Source: Myxococcales bacterium
GTDB lineage: Bacteria > Myxococcota > Polyangia > HGW-17 > SLPX01
Length of the DNA stretch: 40,201 nucleotides
Direction of reading: 5' to 3'
NCBI GenBank assembly: GCA_007131745.1
Contig: SLPX01000164.1
Location: forward strand, 1 to 40,201
Shown here: positions 25,892 through 33,700 of the stretch, piece by piece
Layout: every line of letters starts with the position of its first letter
Position numbering within the stretch: position 1 is the first letter of the stretch
Notes under the pieces: model-generated
Seen by the model: only the letters and a program-made list of their open reading frames with translations
Database searches by the model: none
Told to the model about the DNA's origin: nothing
Translations under genes and position numbers: made by a program

Positions 25892-27058
25892 TCAGAGGGT
25901 TTCCAACACCTGTGCGGCACCTTCCACCGTGTGATCGTCACAACAAAAAGATAACCGGAAATAACCCGGCCGCCCGAAACCCGATCCCGGCACTGCAAGA
26001 ACCCGCCTGGCGGCAAGTTTCTTTACAAATTCTTTGTCATCTTCTTCCGGTGATTCCGGAAAAAGATAAAAAGCCCCTTGAGGTTGACTGCACCTGATTT
26101 TGGCCTTTTCCAATGCCCTTAGGAGTCGATCTTTCTTTCTTCTGTATATTTCCATATCGATTGAATCATTTTGCAATCCCTCGACTACCTTCTGCATCAA
26201 TGCCGGTGCGTTTACAAAACCCAAGGTACGATTACAAAAAGCCATCGCGTTGAACAGTTTTTCTTCTTCTTTGCAACCCGGTCTCACCACAGCGTATCCT
26301 ATGCGCTCTCCCGGAATACCAAGATCCTTGGAATGTGAAGTGCACAATATCGTATTTCGGCACACTTCCATCGGACTCGGCGCCCTTTTGTTTCCATAAA
26401 CTATTTTTCTGTAGGGTTCGTCGGAAATAATGTATACGGCTCTCCCGGTTTCCTTTTCGTGTTCATCTAAACACTGCGCTAAGTCTTCATACGCCTTTTT
26501 GGGATATATAACACCTGTCGGATTGTTCGGTGAGTTCAATATGATTATCTTTGTTCTACTATTTAAATTGTTCTTTATTTCATCTATGTCTAACTGGAAA
26601 TCGCTTGTTGTCTCGATTATTCTTTCTTTGGCCCTGTGATTATTCGCATAGAATCGATACTCAGGAAAATATGGCGCCATTATCATGATCTCATCTTCCG
26701 GATCAACGAGGGCTTTAACCGCTACATTCAATGCCCCTGCAGCGCCGACTGTCATTATCACGTGTCTCGATTCAAGACCTATTGACCAATCTCCATCCAG
26801 GCTTTCAGCAACCGCCTTCCTTGTTGTTTCGTATCCGGTGTTCGGCATATACCTGTGCATGCCCTTTTCGTCTGATGCGACTGCTTCGACCAATCTTTTC
26901 TTGAAAGCTGGCGGCGGTTCAACCATAGGGTTGCCCAGAGTCAGGTCAAAAACGTTCTTCTCCCCGTATTTCTTCTTCATCTCATGACCGTATTCGAACA
27001 TTCTGCGTATCCATGAAGCTTTTTCCATGTTGTTTTCTACCGCTTTCGCGATTGCCAT
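25892..27058 (-). CDS. PLP-dependent class I aminotransferase
   Basis: Fold-type I transaminase, 388 residues, probably acting on aspartate or another amino acid with 2-oxoglutarate. It shows NSPNNPTGVIYPK (about residues 175-187), SDEPYRKIVY (212-221) and the PLP lysine in SHSKDLGIPGERIG (Lys244), with an FCCDD C-terminal segment where the family binds the carboxylate through Arg (YFRLSFC). It resembles the subgroup usually annotated as aspartate aminotransferase, but substrate cannot be read from sequence. I chose the ATG at 27058 since AAAGGAG lies 7 bases upstream; an in-frame extension to 27127 is unsupported. Upstream is a long AT-rich gap, so it probably has its own promoter there. Confidence 0.92.
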   Translation of the reverse strand: MAIAKAVENNMEKASWIRRMFEYGHEMKKKYGEKNVFDLTLGNPMVEPPPAFKKRLVEAVASDEKGMHRYMPNTGYETTRKAVAESLDGDWSIGLESRHVIMTVGAAGALNVAVKALVDPEDEIMIMAPYFPEYRFYANNHRAKERIIETTSDFQLDIDEIKNNLNSRTKIIILNSPNNPTGVIYPKKAYEDLAQCLDEHEKETGRAVYIISDEPYRKIVYGNKRAPSPMEVCRNTILCTSHSKDLGIPGERIGYAVVRPGCKEEEKLFNAMAFCNRTLGFVNAPALMQKVVEGLQNDSIDMEIYRRKKDRLLRALEKAKIRCSQPQGAFYLFPESPEEDDKEFVKKLAARRVLAVPGSGFGRPGYFRLSFCCDDHTVEGAAQVLETL

Positions 27059-27644
27059 ACCGAACTCCTTTCTTTTAAGCACTCCCGCGCCTCGGCGGGA
27101 GGATACCACAGAAAAACCCGAGATCAAGATTGAAAAGGTTCGGGATCGCCGAAAAAACTTGTATTATGAGATCTATTCTAAACTGGTTTAGTTTTTATTT
27201 GTCGATTAATTATTGGCTTCTTATCATTTATTTGAAATCAAAGCATATTTCACTATTTTTTCTGGTTTTTTCAGTTTTTTCTATTTCGCTAAAAAATCAC
27301 CTCACCTGTTTCAGGGTGACAGAAAACCTCGCCTAAAGCGATGCTGCTTCAATATCGACTTCGGTCCACACTGCAAACGAATTTTTTCTAACATTTCGGC
27401 AAAACAAGCCGCTTCACGGAATAAACCGGTGGGTGTTGCAGGAATCAGCGACTTGCCGTAGACCAAGGCCGGAATGATCAGGAGATCCCCTTACAAAAAA
27501 AAGCCCATGCTGTGGAACAAATATTCGACGAGTCGACTCGGATCCAAAGAAACACCAGAACTCTTCAAACCCGAAAATGCCGCGCCGCGGCATCAGGCCG
27601 TTCTTGCCAACCCACGTTTCTTATCTCCCGAAAACATTGCCCGT
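27059..27644. other. Long intergenic region with AT-rich part and possible degraded gene
   Basis: About 590 bases with no intact gene that I can support. Bases 27165-27320 are strikingly AT- and T-rich compared with the surroundings, and probably hold the minus-strand promoter of the aminotransferase. The part next to the Rieske-like gene (27311-27637) has one minus-strand frame that reads like protein but is interrupted by two stops, and is listed separately. Confidence 0.6.
27311..27637 (-). pseudogene. Possible decayed gene downstream of the Rieske-like gene
   Basis: One minus-strand frame of 109 codons starts with an ATG 8 bases after the Rieske-like stop and ends at TGA 27313-27311, but contains an in-frame TGA after 14 codons and a TAA about 34 codons later. 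The last segment has a plausible composition (IIPALVYGKSLIPATPTG, then an EMLEKIR helix). I recognise no family. Chance open reading is possible; composition is the only argument. Confidence 0.2.
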
Positions 27645-28139
27645 TCAGGTAAGAATCTCAAGCTTACCTTCGATGATCACCAATCGATAGGTTTTCAGTG
27701 CATTTGAAGCCGGCCCTTTTACGACGCTCCCACTGAGCAGGAAAACAGAACGCCCATAGCTTGTGCAAACAAGCCGGTTTTCCTTGCGAATATATATGAT
27801 CTCTCCTCCCCGGTGGGTGCATCGGTTGGAAACAGCAACAAAACCGTGTTTATCCACACGGATCAAAAGAATCTGATCATCCAAATCAGGGTGAACCACC
27901 TTTGCAGAACCACCTACCCGGCTCAACGATTCCACCTTTTCCACATCAACACTCACTCTTCCTGATGCAATTTCTATGTATTGCCTTGATATCACCGGTG
28001 TTTTGGCGTCACTTCTACGGCAAGCTCCAAGCCCGCACAAACAGACTCCAGCCACCGCTGCAATGCCCACAAAACCCAACAGCAATCCTGAGGACAAAAA
28101 TCCCCGCCGGGATGAATCCATGTTTTTGCTATCGTCCAT
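27645..28139 (-). CDS. Rieske-like exported protein lacking one cluster histidine
   Basis: A 164-residue protein with a twin-arginine-type export signal (SSRRGFLSSG at residues 9-18, hydrophobic 16-38), possibly lipidated at the GLGAC site (Cys40). It is followed by a Rieske fold. Box 1 is CTHRGG (Cys107, His109). Box 2 should read CxxHG but here is CTSYG (Cys125, Tyr128), followed by the usual SVF, GSVVKGPA and LKTYRL. Rieske proteins bind a 2Fe-2S cluster with two Cys and two His, and with Tyr at the fourth position the cluster would be changed or absent. I chose the ATG at 28139 because GGGAGGAAAGG lies just upstream. No cytochrome b partner is nearby, so an electron-transfer role is unproven. 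Confidence 0.82.
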   Translation of the reverse strand: MDDSKNMDSSRRGFLSSGLLLGFVGIAAVAGVCLCGLGACRRSDAKTPVISRQYIEIASGRVSVDVEKVESLSRVGGSAKVVHPDLDDQILLIRVDKHGFVAVSNRCTHRGGEIIYIRKENRLVCTSYGRSVFLLSGSVVKGPASNALKTYRLVIIEGKLEILT

Positions 28140-28310
28140 GTCCTTTCCTCCCGCCAACGGACACAAGACTCTCTATCTACTTGAAATACCGGCATTTTGA
28201 CCGGATGGGAAAAGACTACTTTTTTCGGCCCCAGGAATCAACCCCAAATATTCCGAAAACCGGCGAGAACAGACTTAAAAGTGTTTTTCTGCATTCTGTA
28301 ATATTTACAG

Positions 28311-29525
28311 TCACTTACAAGTGTTCAAAGATTGTTTTCCGCGTTCTTTTATCCAATTCACTGCTTCCAGACCGCCTTTTTCCCAAGCAGAGATCATTGC
28401 GGAGAGATTTTTGGAATCCCACTTTTTTTCACCTTCGGCCCGCAGAAACAAATCGTTGAGTCCTTTTGTAATATCTAAAAAACTCAACCCACCGTTAAGA
28501 TACTCTTTTACAAGAGCAGAGTCCGCTCCAGCCAAGAAAGCAGGAACCCCTCCCCCGGCGTCCAATGCTCTCCATGCGAGATCTATTGAAGAAAAAGAAC
28601 CCTTTTCAATGCTTAAAAAAGTCAACCGGCGGAAAGAATCAAAAGATGACTCCAGCGAATTTCTTTGGGACTTCAGTCTTTCAGGAAACGGCTCTTCAAG
28701 TGCGTAACCCACCGCCCATGCCATGTCGGCCGGAGCGGATTGAAAAAGAATCGCTCCATCGTTTGTTTCAAGAAAAGCATGCACTCGACATTCAGGATGA
28801 ATCACGGCTCCAAGTTTACTCATGGGAATTCCCAGAAGTCTTTCCGCTGCCATTATTTCCATAGCCTTGTTAAACAGAGTCGCTGAATCTACGCTTACTT
28901 TTTTACCCATGGACCATACGGGGTGATTGAGGGTATCGGCTACGCTTACCTCTTCGAGGTCACAAGCTTTTTTACCCAGGAACGGCCCTCCGGAAGCACA
29001 CAATGTGATCCGGTGAATATCATCAACACGCCGACCCTTCAACAATTGAACAACAGCCGTCAATTCGCTGTCCAGAGGTACTATATTTCCCATCTCATCT
29101 TCAGCCGGCCGGCGAAGGGCTGAACCTCCCACAACGGCTATTTCTTTTGAACCCAGTAAAATCCGCCGTCCCTTCATCAAGGCGGTTTCACATGCTTGTA
29201 TTCCCGCAAGGCCGCATGTTGTCACTGCAAGTTCATCGCAGGTTTCAACAATATGACACAAACCTTCTTTTTCACTGTAAACCTCCGGCCTTTCGCCTTT
29301 AGGAAACATCCGGCAAAGTCCCCTTTTAAGTTCTTCCGCTTTTTCTTCCTTGCCAATGGCTACTATCAATGGACGTGCTTTCGCGGCCTGTCTCAGCAAC
29401 TCCCCCACATTTCTTTCGGCCGCAATAGCCGTAATACGGCGTCCTGTTTGTACGGCCCGCTCAAACACTTTTTTGCCCAAGGACCCGGTTGAACCTATCA
29501 GTGCGAGGTTTTTATATCCAGACAT
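28311..29525 (-). CDS. dxr: 1-deoxy-D-xylulose 5-phosphate reductoisomerase
   Basis: Converts DXP to MEP with NADPH, the first committed step of the MEP isoprenoid pathway. The 404-residue enzyme has the NADPH motif GSTGSLGKK near residue 9, the metal/substrate segment VPLDSELTAV, the flexible loop region with PVWSMGKKVSVDSATLFNKAMEIMAA, and the IHPECRVHAF segment in which His and Glu act. Length is usual. I chose the ATG at 29525 because GGGGAG lies 5 bases upstream; the extension to 29552 overlaps the intergenic space to cdsA. It is the third gene of uppS-cdsA-dxr. The usual next gene, a site-2 protease (rseP), is missing here; a Rieske-like gene lies upstream of the 3' gap instead. A small palindrome (CTGTAA-TAT-TTACAG) follows the stop. 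Confidence 0.96.
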   Translation of the reverse strand: MSGYKNLALIGSTGSLGKKVFERAVQTGRRITAIAAERNVGELLRQAAKARPLIVAIGKEEKAEELKRGLCRMFPKGERPEVYSEKEGLCHIVETCDELAVTTCGLAGIQACETALMKGRRILLGSKEIAVVGGSALRRPAEDEMGNIVPLDSELTAVVQLLKGRRVDDIHRITLCASGGPFLGKKACDLEEVSVADTLNHPVWSMGKKVSVDSATLFNKAMEIMAAERLLGIPMSKLGAVIHPECRVHAFLETNDGAILFQSAPADMAWAVGYALEEPFPERLKSQRNSLESSFDSFRRLTFLSIEKGSFSSIDLAWRALDAGGGVPAFLAGADSALVKEYLNGGLSFLDITKGLNDLFLRAEGEKKWDSKNLSAMISAWEKGGLEAVNWIKERGKQSLNTCK

Positions 29526-29555
29526 GAGATCTCCCCGGTCCGTCTCCTTCAACCA

Positions 29556-30374
29556 TCAGGAATAGACAACAAAGACAGCGAAGAGGTACACAAGAGGAGA
29601 TACAAATACCAGCGCATCCACACGATCCATTATACCGCCGTGCCCGGGCAAAATCCCGCCCGAATCTTTCACTCCATAACTTCGTTTCAACAACGATTCA
29701 CACAAATCCCCCGATTGACCGAATACAGAAGCGGCCGTTCCCAATAAAACCGCCTCCAAGTATCCAATGTCATGCAAAAAAAAGATTTTGACGACCATAA
29801 CTGCAGCCATGGTAGAAAGCATACCTCCCACGGCCCCTTCCCAGGTTTTTTTGGGACTTACTTCGGGGAAAAGTTTGTGTTTCCCCAAAAACCTCCCCGC
29901 AAAATAAGCTCCGGTATCTCCAAGCCAGGTCGCTGCCAACGCAAGAATAACCCACCATGATCCATTGGGCAAAAGCCTCAAAAGACCAACAAAAGGAAAT
30001 AAAAGACCGGCGTAAAAAGTGGTAACAAAAAGACCGGATATGCGCGCGCCCGCGTCTTTCGAGGTTTTCGTTGTATAAAGGCAATAAAGAAACAGGAAAA
30101 TCAAAAGCCCGACCATCGTGATGGTCACACGCTCAGGATGTGAACCCGAAAACCAATAAACAGCGGAACCCAATGACAAAGAGGAAAAAAGAGCCATGAT
30201 GTTATCATGGATCTTTGATTTTCCGAGGGTCATTACCGACAGCTCCCACCCTCCCAATGCGCTCGCTGTAAAAACAATTCCCCACCAACCCTCTGTGTGT
30301 CTCCAGAAAACAAAAAACAACAAAACGGGAATAACGACCACGGAAGTCAAAACCCTTGCTGTCAGATTTCCCAT
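29556..30374 (-). CDS. cdsA: Phosphatidate cytidylyltransferase
   Basis: Makes CDP-diacylglycerol from phosphatidate and CTP, the branch point of phospholipid synthesis, in the inner membrane. The 272-residue protein has about seven membrane helices and the C-terminal CDS signature: SPKKTWEGAVGG near residues 177-188 and DSGGILPGHGGIMDRVDALVF near 235-255, including the metal-binding Asp residues; DTGAYFAGRFLGK precedes them. I chose the ATG at 30374; a TTG at 30395 would overlap the uppS stop. Thirteen bases separate it from uppS and 30 from dxr, so one operon. Confidence 0.95.
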   Translation of the reverse strand: MGNLTARVLTSVVVIPVLLFFVFWRHTEGWWGIVFTASALGGWELSVMTLGKSKIHDNIMALFSSLSLGSAVYWFSGSHPERVTITMVGLLIFLFLYCLYTTKTSKDAGARISGLFVTTFYAGLLFPFVGLLRLLPNGSWWVILALAATWLGDTGAYFAGRFLGKHKLFPEVSPKKTWEGAVGGMLSTMAAVMVVKIFFLHDIGYLEAVLLGTAASVFGQSGDLCESLLKRSYGVKDSGGILPGHGGIMDRVDALVFVSPLVYLFAVFVVYS

Positions 30375-30387
30375 TCCGGTTTTCCCT

Positions 30388-31152
30388 TCAGTCAACTCCG
30401 GGCGCTCCGATGCTTTTTATCTGCTCACTTGTAAGACCGTACCGGCGCTCTCGCTCGGAAAAGCTACGAAGCGCCTCCATCAATTCGGCTTCCTCAAAAT
30501 CCGGCCAAAAAGTATCAGTGAAATAGTACTCTGCAAAGGCAGCTTGCCAGAGCAAAAAATTGGAAAGTCTCTTTTCGCCACTGGTTCTGATAACAAAATC
30601 AAGCGGCGGCAAATGAGCCGTCCATAGATGAGCCTCCATCAAATCCGGTGAAACATCCACTCCGGCAACTTCGCCCCTGCACGCTTTCTCCACAATAGTC
30701 TTCACCGCCCTAAGTATTTCCTCTCGGCCCCCATACGACAAGGCAAGGCACAAATCCATATCCCTGTTTTTTGATGATTCGTCGATGAGTTCAAGCAGGG
30801 GTTCTCTCACCCATGACGGTAGCTTGGTTAAATCCCCGATCGCACTCAGCCTTATGCCGTTTTCCAGGATCTCCTCCCGTTCATCCCGGATATACTGTTT
30901 CAGAAGATCCATCAGCGCCCGAACTTCTTCCGGCGGACGGTTCCAGTTTTGTTGGGAAAAGGCATAAAGCGTCAGCGCCTCCATGGACAGACGTCTGCAT
31001 GCGCGAGTAATGGTCTGCACGACCTTCGCGCCTCTGCGATGTCCCTCGACCCTCGGCAATCCCCGCTTCTGTGCCCATCGCCCATTCCCATCCATCACAA
31101 TGGCAAGATGCCTCGGCAACACGGAAAGCGTATTTGTAATCTCTTTTGTCAC
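30388..31152 (-). CDS. uppS: Undecaprenyl (polyprenyl) diphosphate synthase
   Basis: Extends farnesyl diphosphate with isopentenyl diphosphate in cis to give the C55 carrier for peptidoglycan and polysaccharides. The 254-residue protein has the family P-loop-like start AIVMDGNGRWAQKRG with the catalytic Asp near residue 21, GHRRGA, YAFSQQNWNRP, and the RTSGEKRLSNFLLWQ and EYYFTDTFWPDF motifs. The start appears to be GTG at 31152, with no strong ribosome site. It is the first gene of uppS-cdsA-dxr and diverges from the YbjN-like gene across 206 bases. frr and pyrH, frequent upstream partners, are absent. Confidence 0.95.
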   Translation of the reverse strand: MTKEITNTLSVLPRHLAIVMDGNGRWAQKRGLPRVEGHRRGAKVVQTITRACRRLSMEALTLYAFSQQNWNRPPEEVRALMDLLKQYIRDEREEILENGIRLSAIGDLTKLPSWVREPLLELIDESSKNRDMDLCLALSYGGREEILRAVKTIVEKACRGEVAGVDVSPDLMEAHLWTAHLPPLDFVIRTSGEKRLSNFLLWQAAFAEYYFTDTFWPDFEEAELMEALRSFSERERRYGLTSEQIKSIGAPGVD

Positions 31153-31358
31153 GGAGCATCGGCGTACAACAAGATTGAAACAGGGTCAAGGGTCAGGATC
31201 AGGTTTCAATTGCAAGACAATCATCGTTATTGAACCTTATCCCGGCATGTCGTAAATTGCATGTTCCGGTCATTGTATATAAACTGTCATAAAACCGGGT
31301 TGACGCGGCCGGAAAAAACTTTCCGAATCCGACTAAAACACAGAAGCGGAGGAGAAAC

Positions 31359-31769
31359 ATGATAACCGCAGAAGATCTGGAAGGCTTCATCTTGAAGCTG
31401 GAGCTTCCATACTCCGAGCTGGGAGAAGGCATGTGGGTGATACAGGATCAAAAAGAATCCATCTCCATAGCCATAACCTTGTCCGGTCCTATCCTGGTAA
31501 TGAGAATAAAGATCCTGGAACTCGATTCATCCAAGGATGTATGCGGCCTGCTTCGCCTACTTTTGGAACTCAATGCAAGCGAGTTGCTTTATGGAGCGTA
31601 CGGCCTGGAAGACAATGAGATTGTTTTGGTGGAAACCTTGTCACTGGAACACCTTGATTTCTCTCAATTTCAGGAGGCTGTCGAAGCCCTGATCATGGCG
31701 GTCGCAACTCAATACGGGATGATTGCAAGAATGTCCAAATCAGGCGCCGTCTCAACGGAAGCGAGGTAA
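31359..31769 (+). CDS. YbjN-domain protein (sensory transduction regulator family)
   Basis: A 136-residue cytosolic protein with the YbjN/chaperone-like fold: a helix at residues 4-13, then antiparallel strands WVIQDQKESISIAI, ILVMRIKILEL, a helix LLRLLLELNAS, strands LLYGAYGLEDNEIVLVETL and a C-terminal helix FQEAVEALIMAVA. YbjN proteins resemble type III secretion chaperones and are thought to help or regulate other proteins. It has an excellent ribosome site (GCGGAGGAG). It lies 3 bases upstream of pspA, and a partnership with PspA is plausible. The promoter is not certain; TTGAAC-17 bases-TAAATT is seen about 110 bases upstream. Confidence 0.8.
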   Translation: MITAEDLEGFILKLELPYSELGEGMWVIQDQKESISIAITLSGPILVMRIKILELDSSKDVCGLLRLLLELNASELLYGAYGLEDNEIVLVETLSLEHLDFSQFQEAVEALIMAVATQYGMIARMSKSGAVSTEAR

Positions 31770-31772
31770 AAG

Positions 31773-32561
31773 ATGGGATTTTTTGCAAGACTCAAGGTGA
31801 TACTCAAATCCAACATCAATGACATGATCTCAAACGCCGAGGATCCCGAAAAAATGCTCACCCAGATTCTTGAAGATATGAGAGATCAGTTCACATTGGC
31901 CAAAAAAGAGGTCGCTCTTGCCATTGCTGATGAGAAGCGTTTAAAAAAACAATATGAAGAATCGAAAAACAAGGCCGAGAAATGGAACAAAAAGGCGATG
32001 TTCGCGGTAAAAGCAGGTGACGACGACTTGGCAAAACAAGCCTTACTGCGAAGAAGCGAAGACATGGAATTGGCCTTGGAATTCAAGGAGCAGTGGCTGT
32101 CGCAAAAAACGGCCGCAGAGAATCTAAAAGATGCTCTCAGAACACTTAACAGGAAAATCGAAGAAGCAAAGAGGAAAAAAAATCTTCTCATTGCAAAAAA
32201 GAAAAGAGCGGAAGCGCAAAAAAGCATTCAAAAAACCATGAGCGCACTTACCGACAGCGGTTCATTCAACACTTACGCACGAATGGAGGACCGTATTGAA
32301 CAAATGTCCGCTGAAGCGGAAGCTTCCTACGAGTTGACCGCGGCGATGAATGAAGCCGACGCACTTGAAAACAGGTTTCACGAAATGGAAAAAGAGAAAT
32401 CCGCGGATCTCATGCTCGAGGAACTAAAGGCTGAAATGGCTCGAACCGGAGAGGTTGCTTCGGGAAATATTCTCTCCAAGAAGGAAGATGATCTGGATCT
32501 TGACGAGGAATTGGAGAAAATGAAAGAAAAGCTTAGAGATGAAATAAAGGAACCTGCATGA
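31773..32561 (+). CDS. pspA: PspA/IM30-family phage-shock protein
   Basis: A peripheral membrane ESCRT-III-like protein that binds stressed inner membrane and protects its integrity. The 262-residue product starts with an amphipathic segment (GFFARLKVILKSNINDMI) and then the NAEDPEKMLTQILEDMRDQF helix typical of the family. Long coiled-coil helices continue to about residue 210. The C-terminal 40 residues are acidic (DDLDLDEELEKM) and form the last helix. The YbjN gene ends 3 bases before it, and its stop overlaps the next gene start in ATGA. I see no PspF gene or clear sigma-54 site, so control differs from that in enterobacteria. Confidence 0.92.
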   Translation: MGFFARLKVILKSNINDMISNAEDPEKMLTQILEDMRDQFTLAKKEVALAIADEKRLKKQYEESKNKAEKWNKKAMFAVKAGDDDLAKQALLRRSEDMELALEFKEQWLSQKTAAENLKDALRTLNRKIEEAKRKKNLLIAKKKRAEAQKSIQKTMSALTDSGSFNTYARMEDRIEQMSAEAEASYELTAAMNEADALENRFHEMEKEKSADLMLEELKAEMARTGEVASGNILSKKEDDLDLDEELEKMKEKLRDEIKEPA

Positions 32562-32989
32562 GTGTTTTTTTGCTGGCCCTGCTGCTGTCAAACAGCGCCC
32601 ATAGGGCCGAACATGGCGAACCCGACATTGTCGGAGTCTTGGTCGGCAAGGCTTTTCTGAGAGCCGTAGCCGACAGGGATGCGAAAAGCGGACTTCCTCT
32701 CTGTGCAGACAGGGTCTCTTTTGACGGAAAAATTGTAAAAGGCGCAAAGAACATCTTTTCGCGGCTGGAAGAAATGTTTTCACGGATACCCAGGGAAACC
32801 CGTTTCATAAAAGTGATCGGTATGGATCACAATGAAATGCTCGCGCGATTCGGCCCTCCGCCTGATAGAATGGCATCACTCAGAATAAAAAACTCCATTT
32901 TTGTACTGGGCCGCCTGAATAAAGGTGGATTAATCGTCATCCTTGAAAAAGTGGAAGGCAGGTACCGGGTGACCGGCCTGACGAGCTGA
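32558..32989 (+). CDS. Small exported protein, possibly NTF2/SnoaL-like
   Basis: A 143-residue protein with a short N-terminal hydrophobic segment (residues 2-11), probably a signal peptide, though it is brief and ends in SNSAHRAEHG. The rest alternates helix and strand: GKAFLRAVADRD, LPLCADRVSFDGKIVKGAKNIFSRLEEMFSR, FIKVIGMDH and later strands. This arrangement, a helix pair followed by a curved sheet, suggests an NTF2-like pocket, but I cannot confirm it. Its ATG overlaps the pspA stop by 4 bases, and one base separates its stop from the PilZ gene. It therefore belongs to the membrane-stress operon; the function is unknown. Confidence 0.75.
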   Translation: MSVFLLALLLSNSAHRAEHGEPDIVGVLVGKAFLRAVADRDAKSGLPLCADRVSFDGKIVKGAKNIFSRLEEMFSRIPRETRFIKVIGMDHNEMLARFGPPPDRMASLRIKNSIFVLGRLNKGGLIVILEKVEGRYRVTGLTS

Positions 32990-32990
32990 C

Positions 32991-33680
32991 ATGACCAAAG
33001 AAAGCCGCACAGGGGAACAAATGCAACGCCTCACCATAAAACTTGAAGACCGCCGCAAGTGGTATGACATATACACGGCGGATGAACAAAGAGCGGTCGT
33101 GTTTTGCGCCACTTCGACGCCGCCGCCCGCAGGTACGACCGTGATTCTGGACATCAGTTTTACAGGGGGTCCGAGGCTCTTCTTACAAGGTGTTGTAATC
33201 TGGCAAAGATCCAAGCCTTCCGCTGATTTGAGGATGAAGCCCGGAGCGGGCATACAAATATACGACGGCGATCTACCCAAGGCGCAATTCATGAGCGGCT
33301 TCGCCCGAGGTGGATTGCTGGACCAAAGGCAAGGAAGCAGACGCCTTCCGGTTCGATTGCAAACAACCTATTCCACGAAGGAAGGGCGACGGCGCATGAA
33401 TTTCACAAGGGACGTTTCCGAAAACGGACTTTGCCTGAGTTGCGCCGAAAAGATAGCAAAGTCAACCCAGCTTTCCTTGGAGATCGTTTTTCCGAAAAAA
33501 ATCGGCGCGTTCAAGGTTCAGGGATGGGTGGTAAGGAATATAGAAGACGACAAGGGATACGCTGTCGCAGTCAATCTCACTTTTGCAAACCAAGAAGACC
33601 GGTTCGGATTCGCCGGAGCGCTCCGAAGACTGGAAGGTCTATTGATCTCAGGGGAGCTTGCAGAACAACACTTGTATTAA
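32991..33680 (+). CDS. PilZ-domain protein (probable c-di-GMP effector)
   Basis: A 229-residue cytosolic protein. The N-terminal 105 residues resemble the PilZ-like N-domain found in YcgR-type and myxobacterial proteins: strands around VVFCATSTPPPAGTTVILDI and FLQGVVIWQ. The C-terminal domain (about 115-220) is a PilZ domain with the c-di-GMP motif: basic RRLPVRLQ (about 117-124) and the D-x-S-x-x-G motif as DVSENGLCLS (about 141-150). Both halves needed for c-di-GMP binding are therefore present. It is the last gene of the YbjN-PspA-exported protein operon, linking envelope stress to second-messenger signalling by context. It converges with manC with 20 bases between stops. Confidence 0.85.
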   Translation: MTKESRTGEQMQRLTIKLEDRRKWYDIYTADEQRAVVFCATSTPPPAGTTVILDISFTGGPRLFLQGVVIWQRSKPSADLRMKPGAGIQIYDGDLPKAQFMSGFARGGLLDQRQGSRRLPVRLQTTYSTKEGRRRMNFTRDVSENGLCLSCAEKIAKSTQLSLEIVFPKKIGAFKVQGWVVRNIEDDKGYAVAVNLTFANQEDRFGFAGALRRLEGLLISGELAEQHLY

Positions 33681-33700
33681 GGGCCGACTTTGTCCGGGTA

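Noticed and set aside
27311..27637. Selenocysteine reading of the in-frame TGA
   Set aside because: A TAA stop follows in the same frame and no SECIS-like hairpin is evident just after the TGA.
28296..28310. CTGTAA-TAT-TTACAG palindrome as a LexA box or terminator
   Set aside because: The gap between CTGT and ACAG is 7, not 8, and it lies after the dxr stop rather than at a promoter; on the minus strand no T run follows closely.
31153..31358. Sigma-54 promoter for the pspA operon
   Set aside because: pspA is RpoN-controlled in enterobacteria, so I searched; GG and GC candidates (around 31200-31220 and 31254-31261) have spacings of 8 and 13, not 10.
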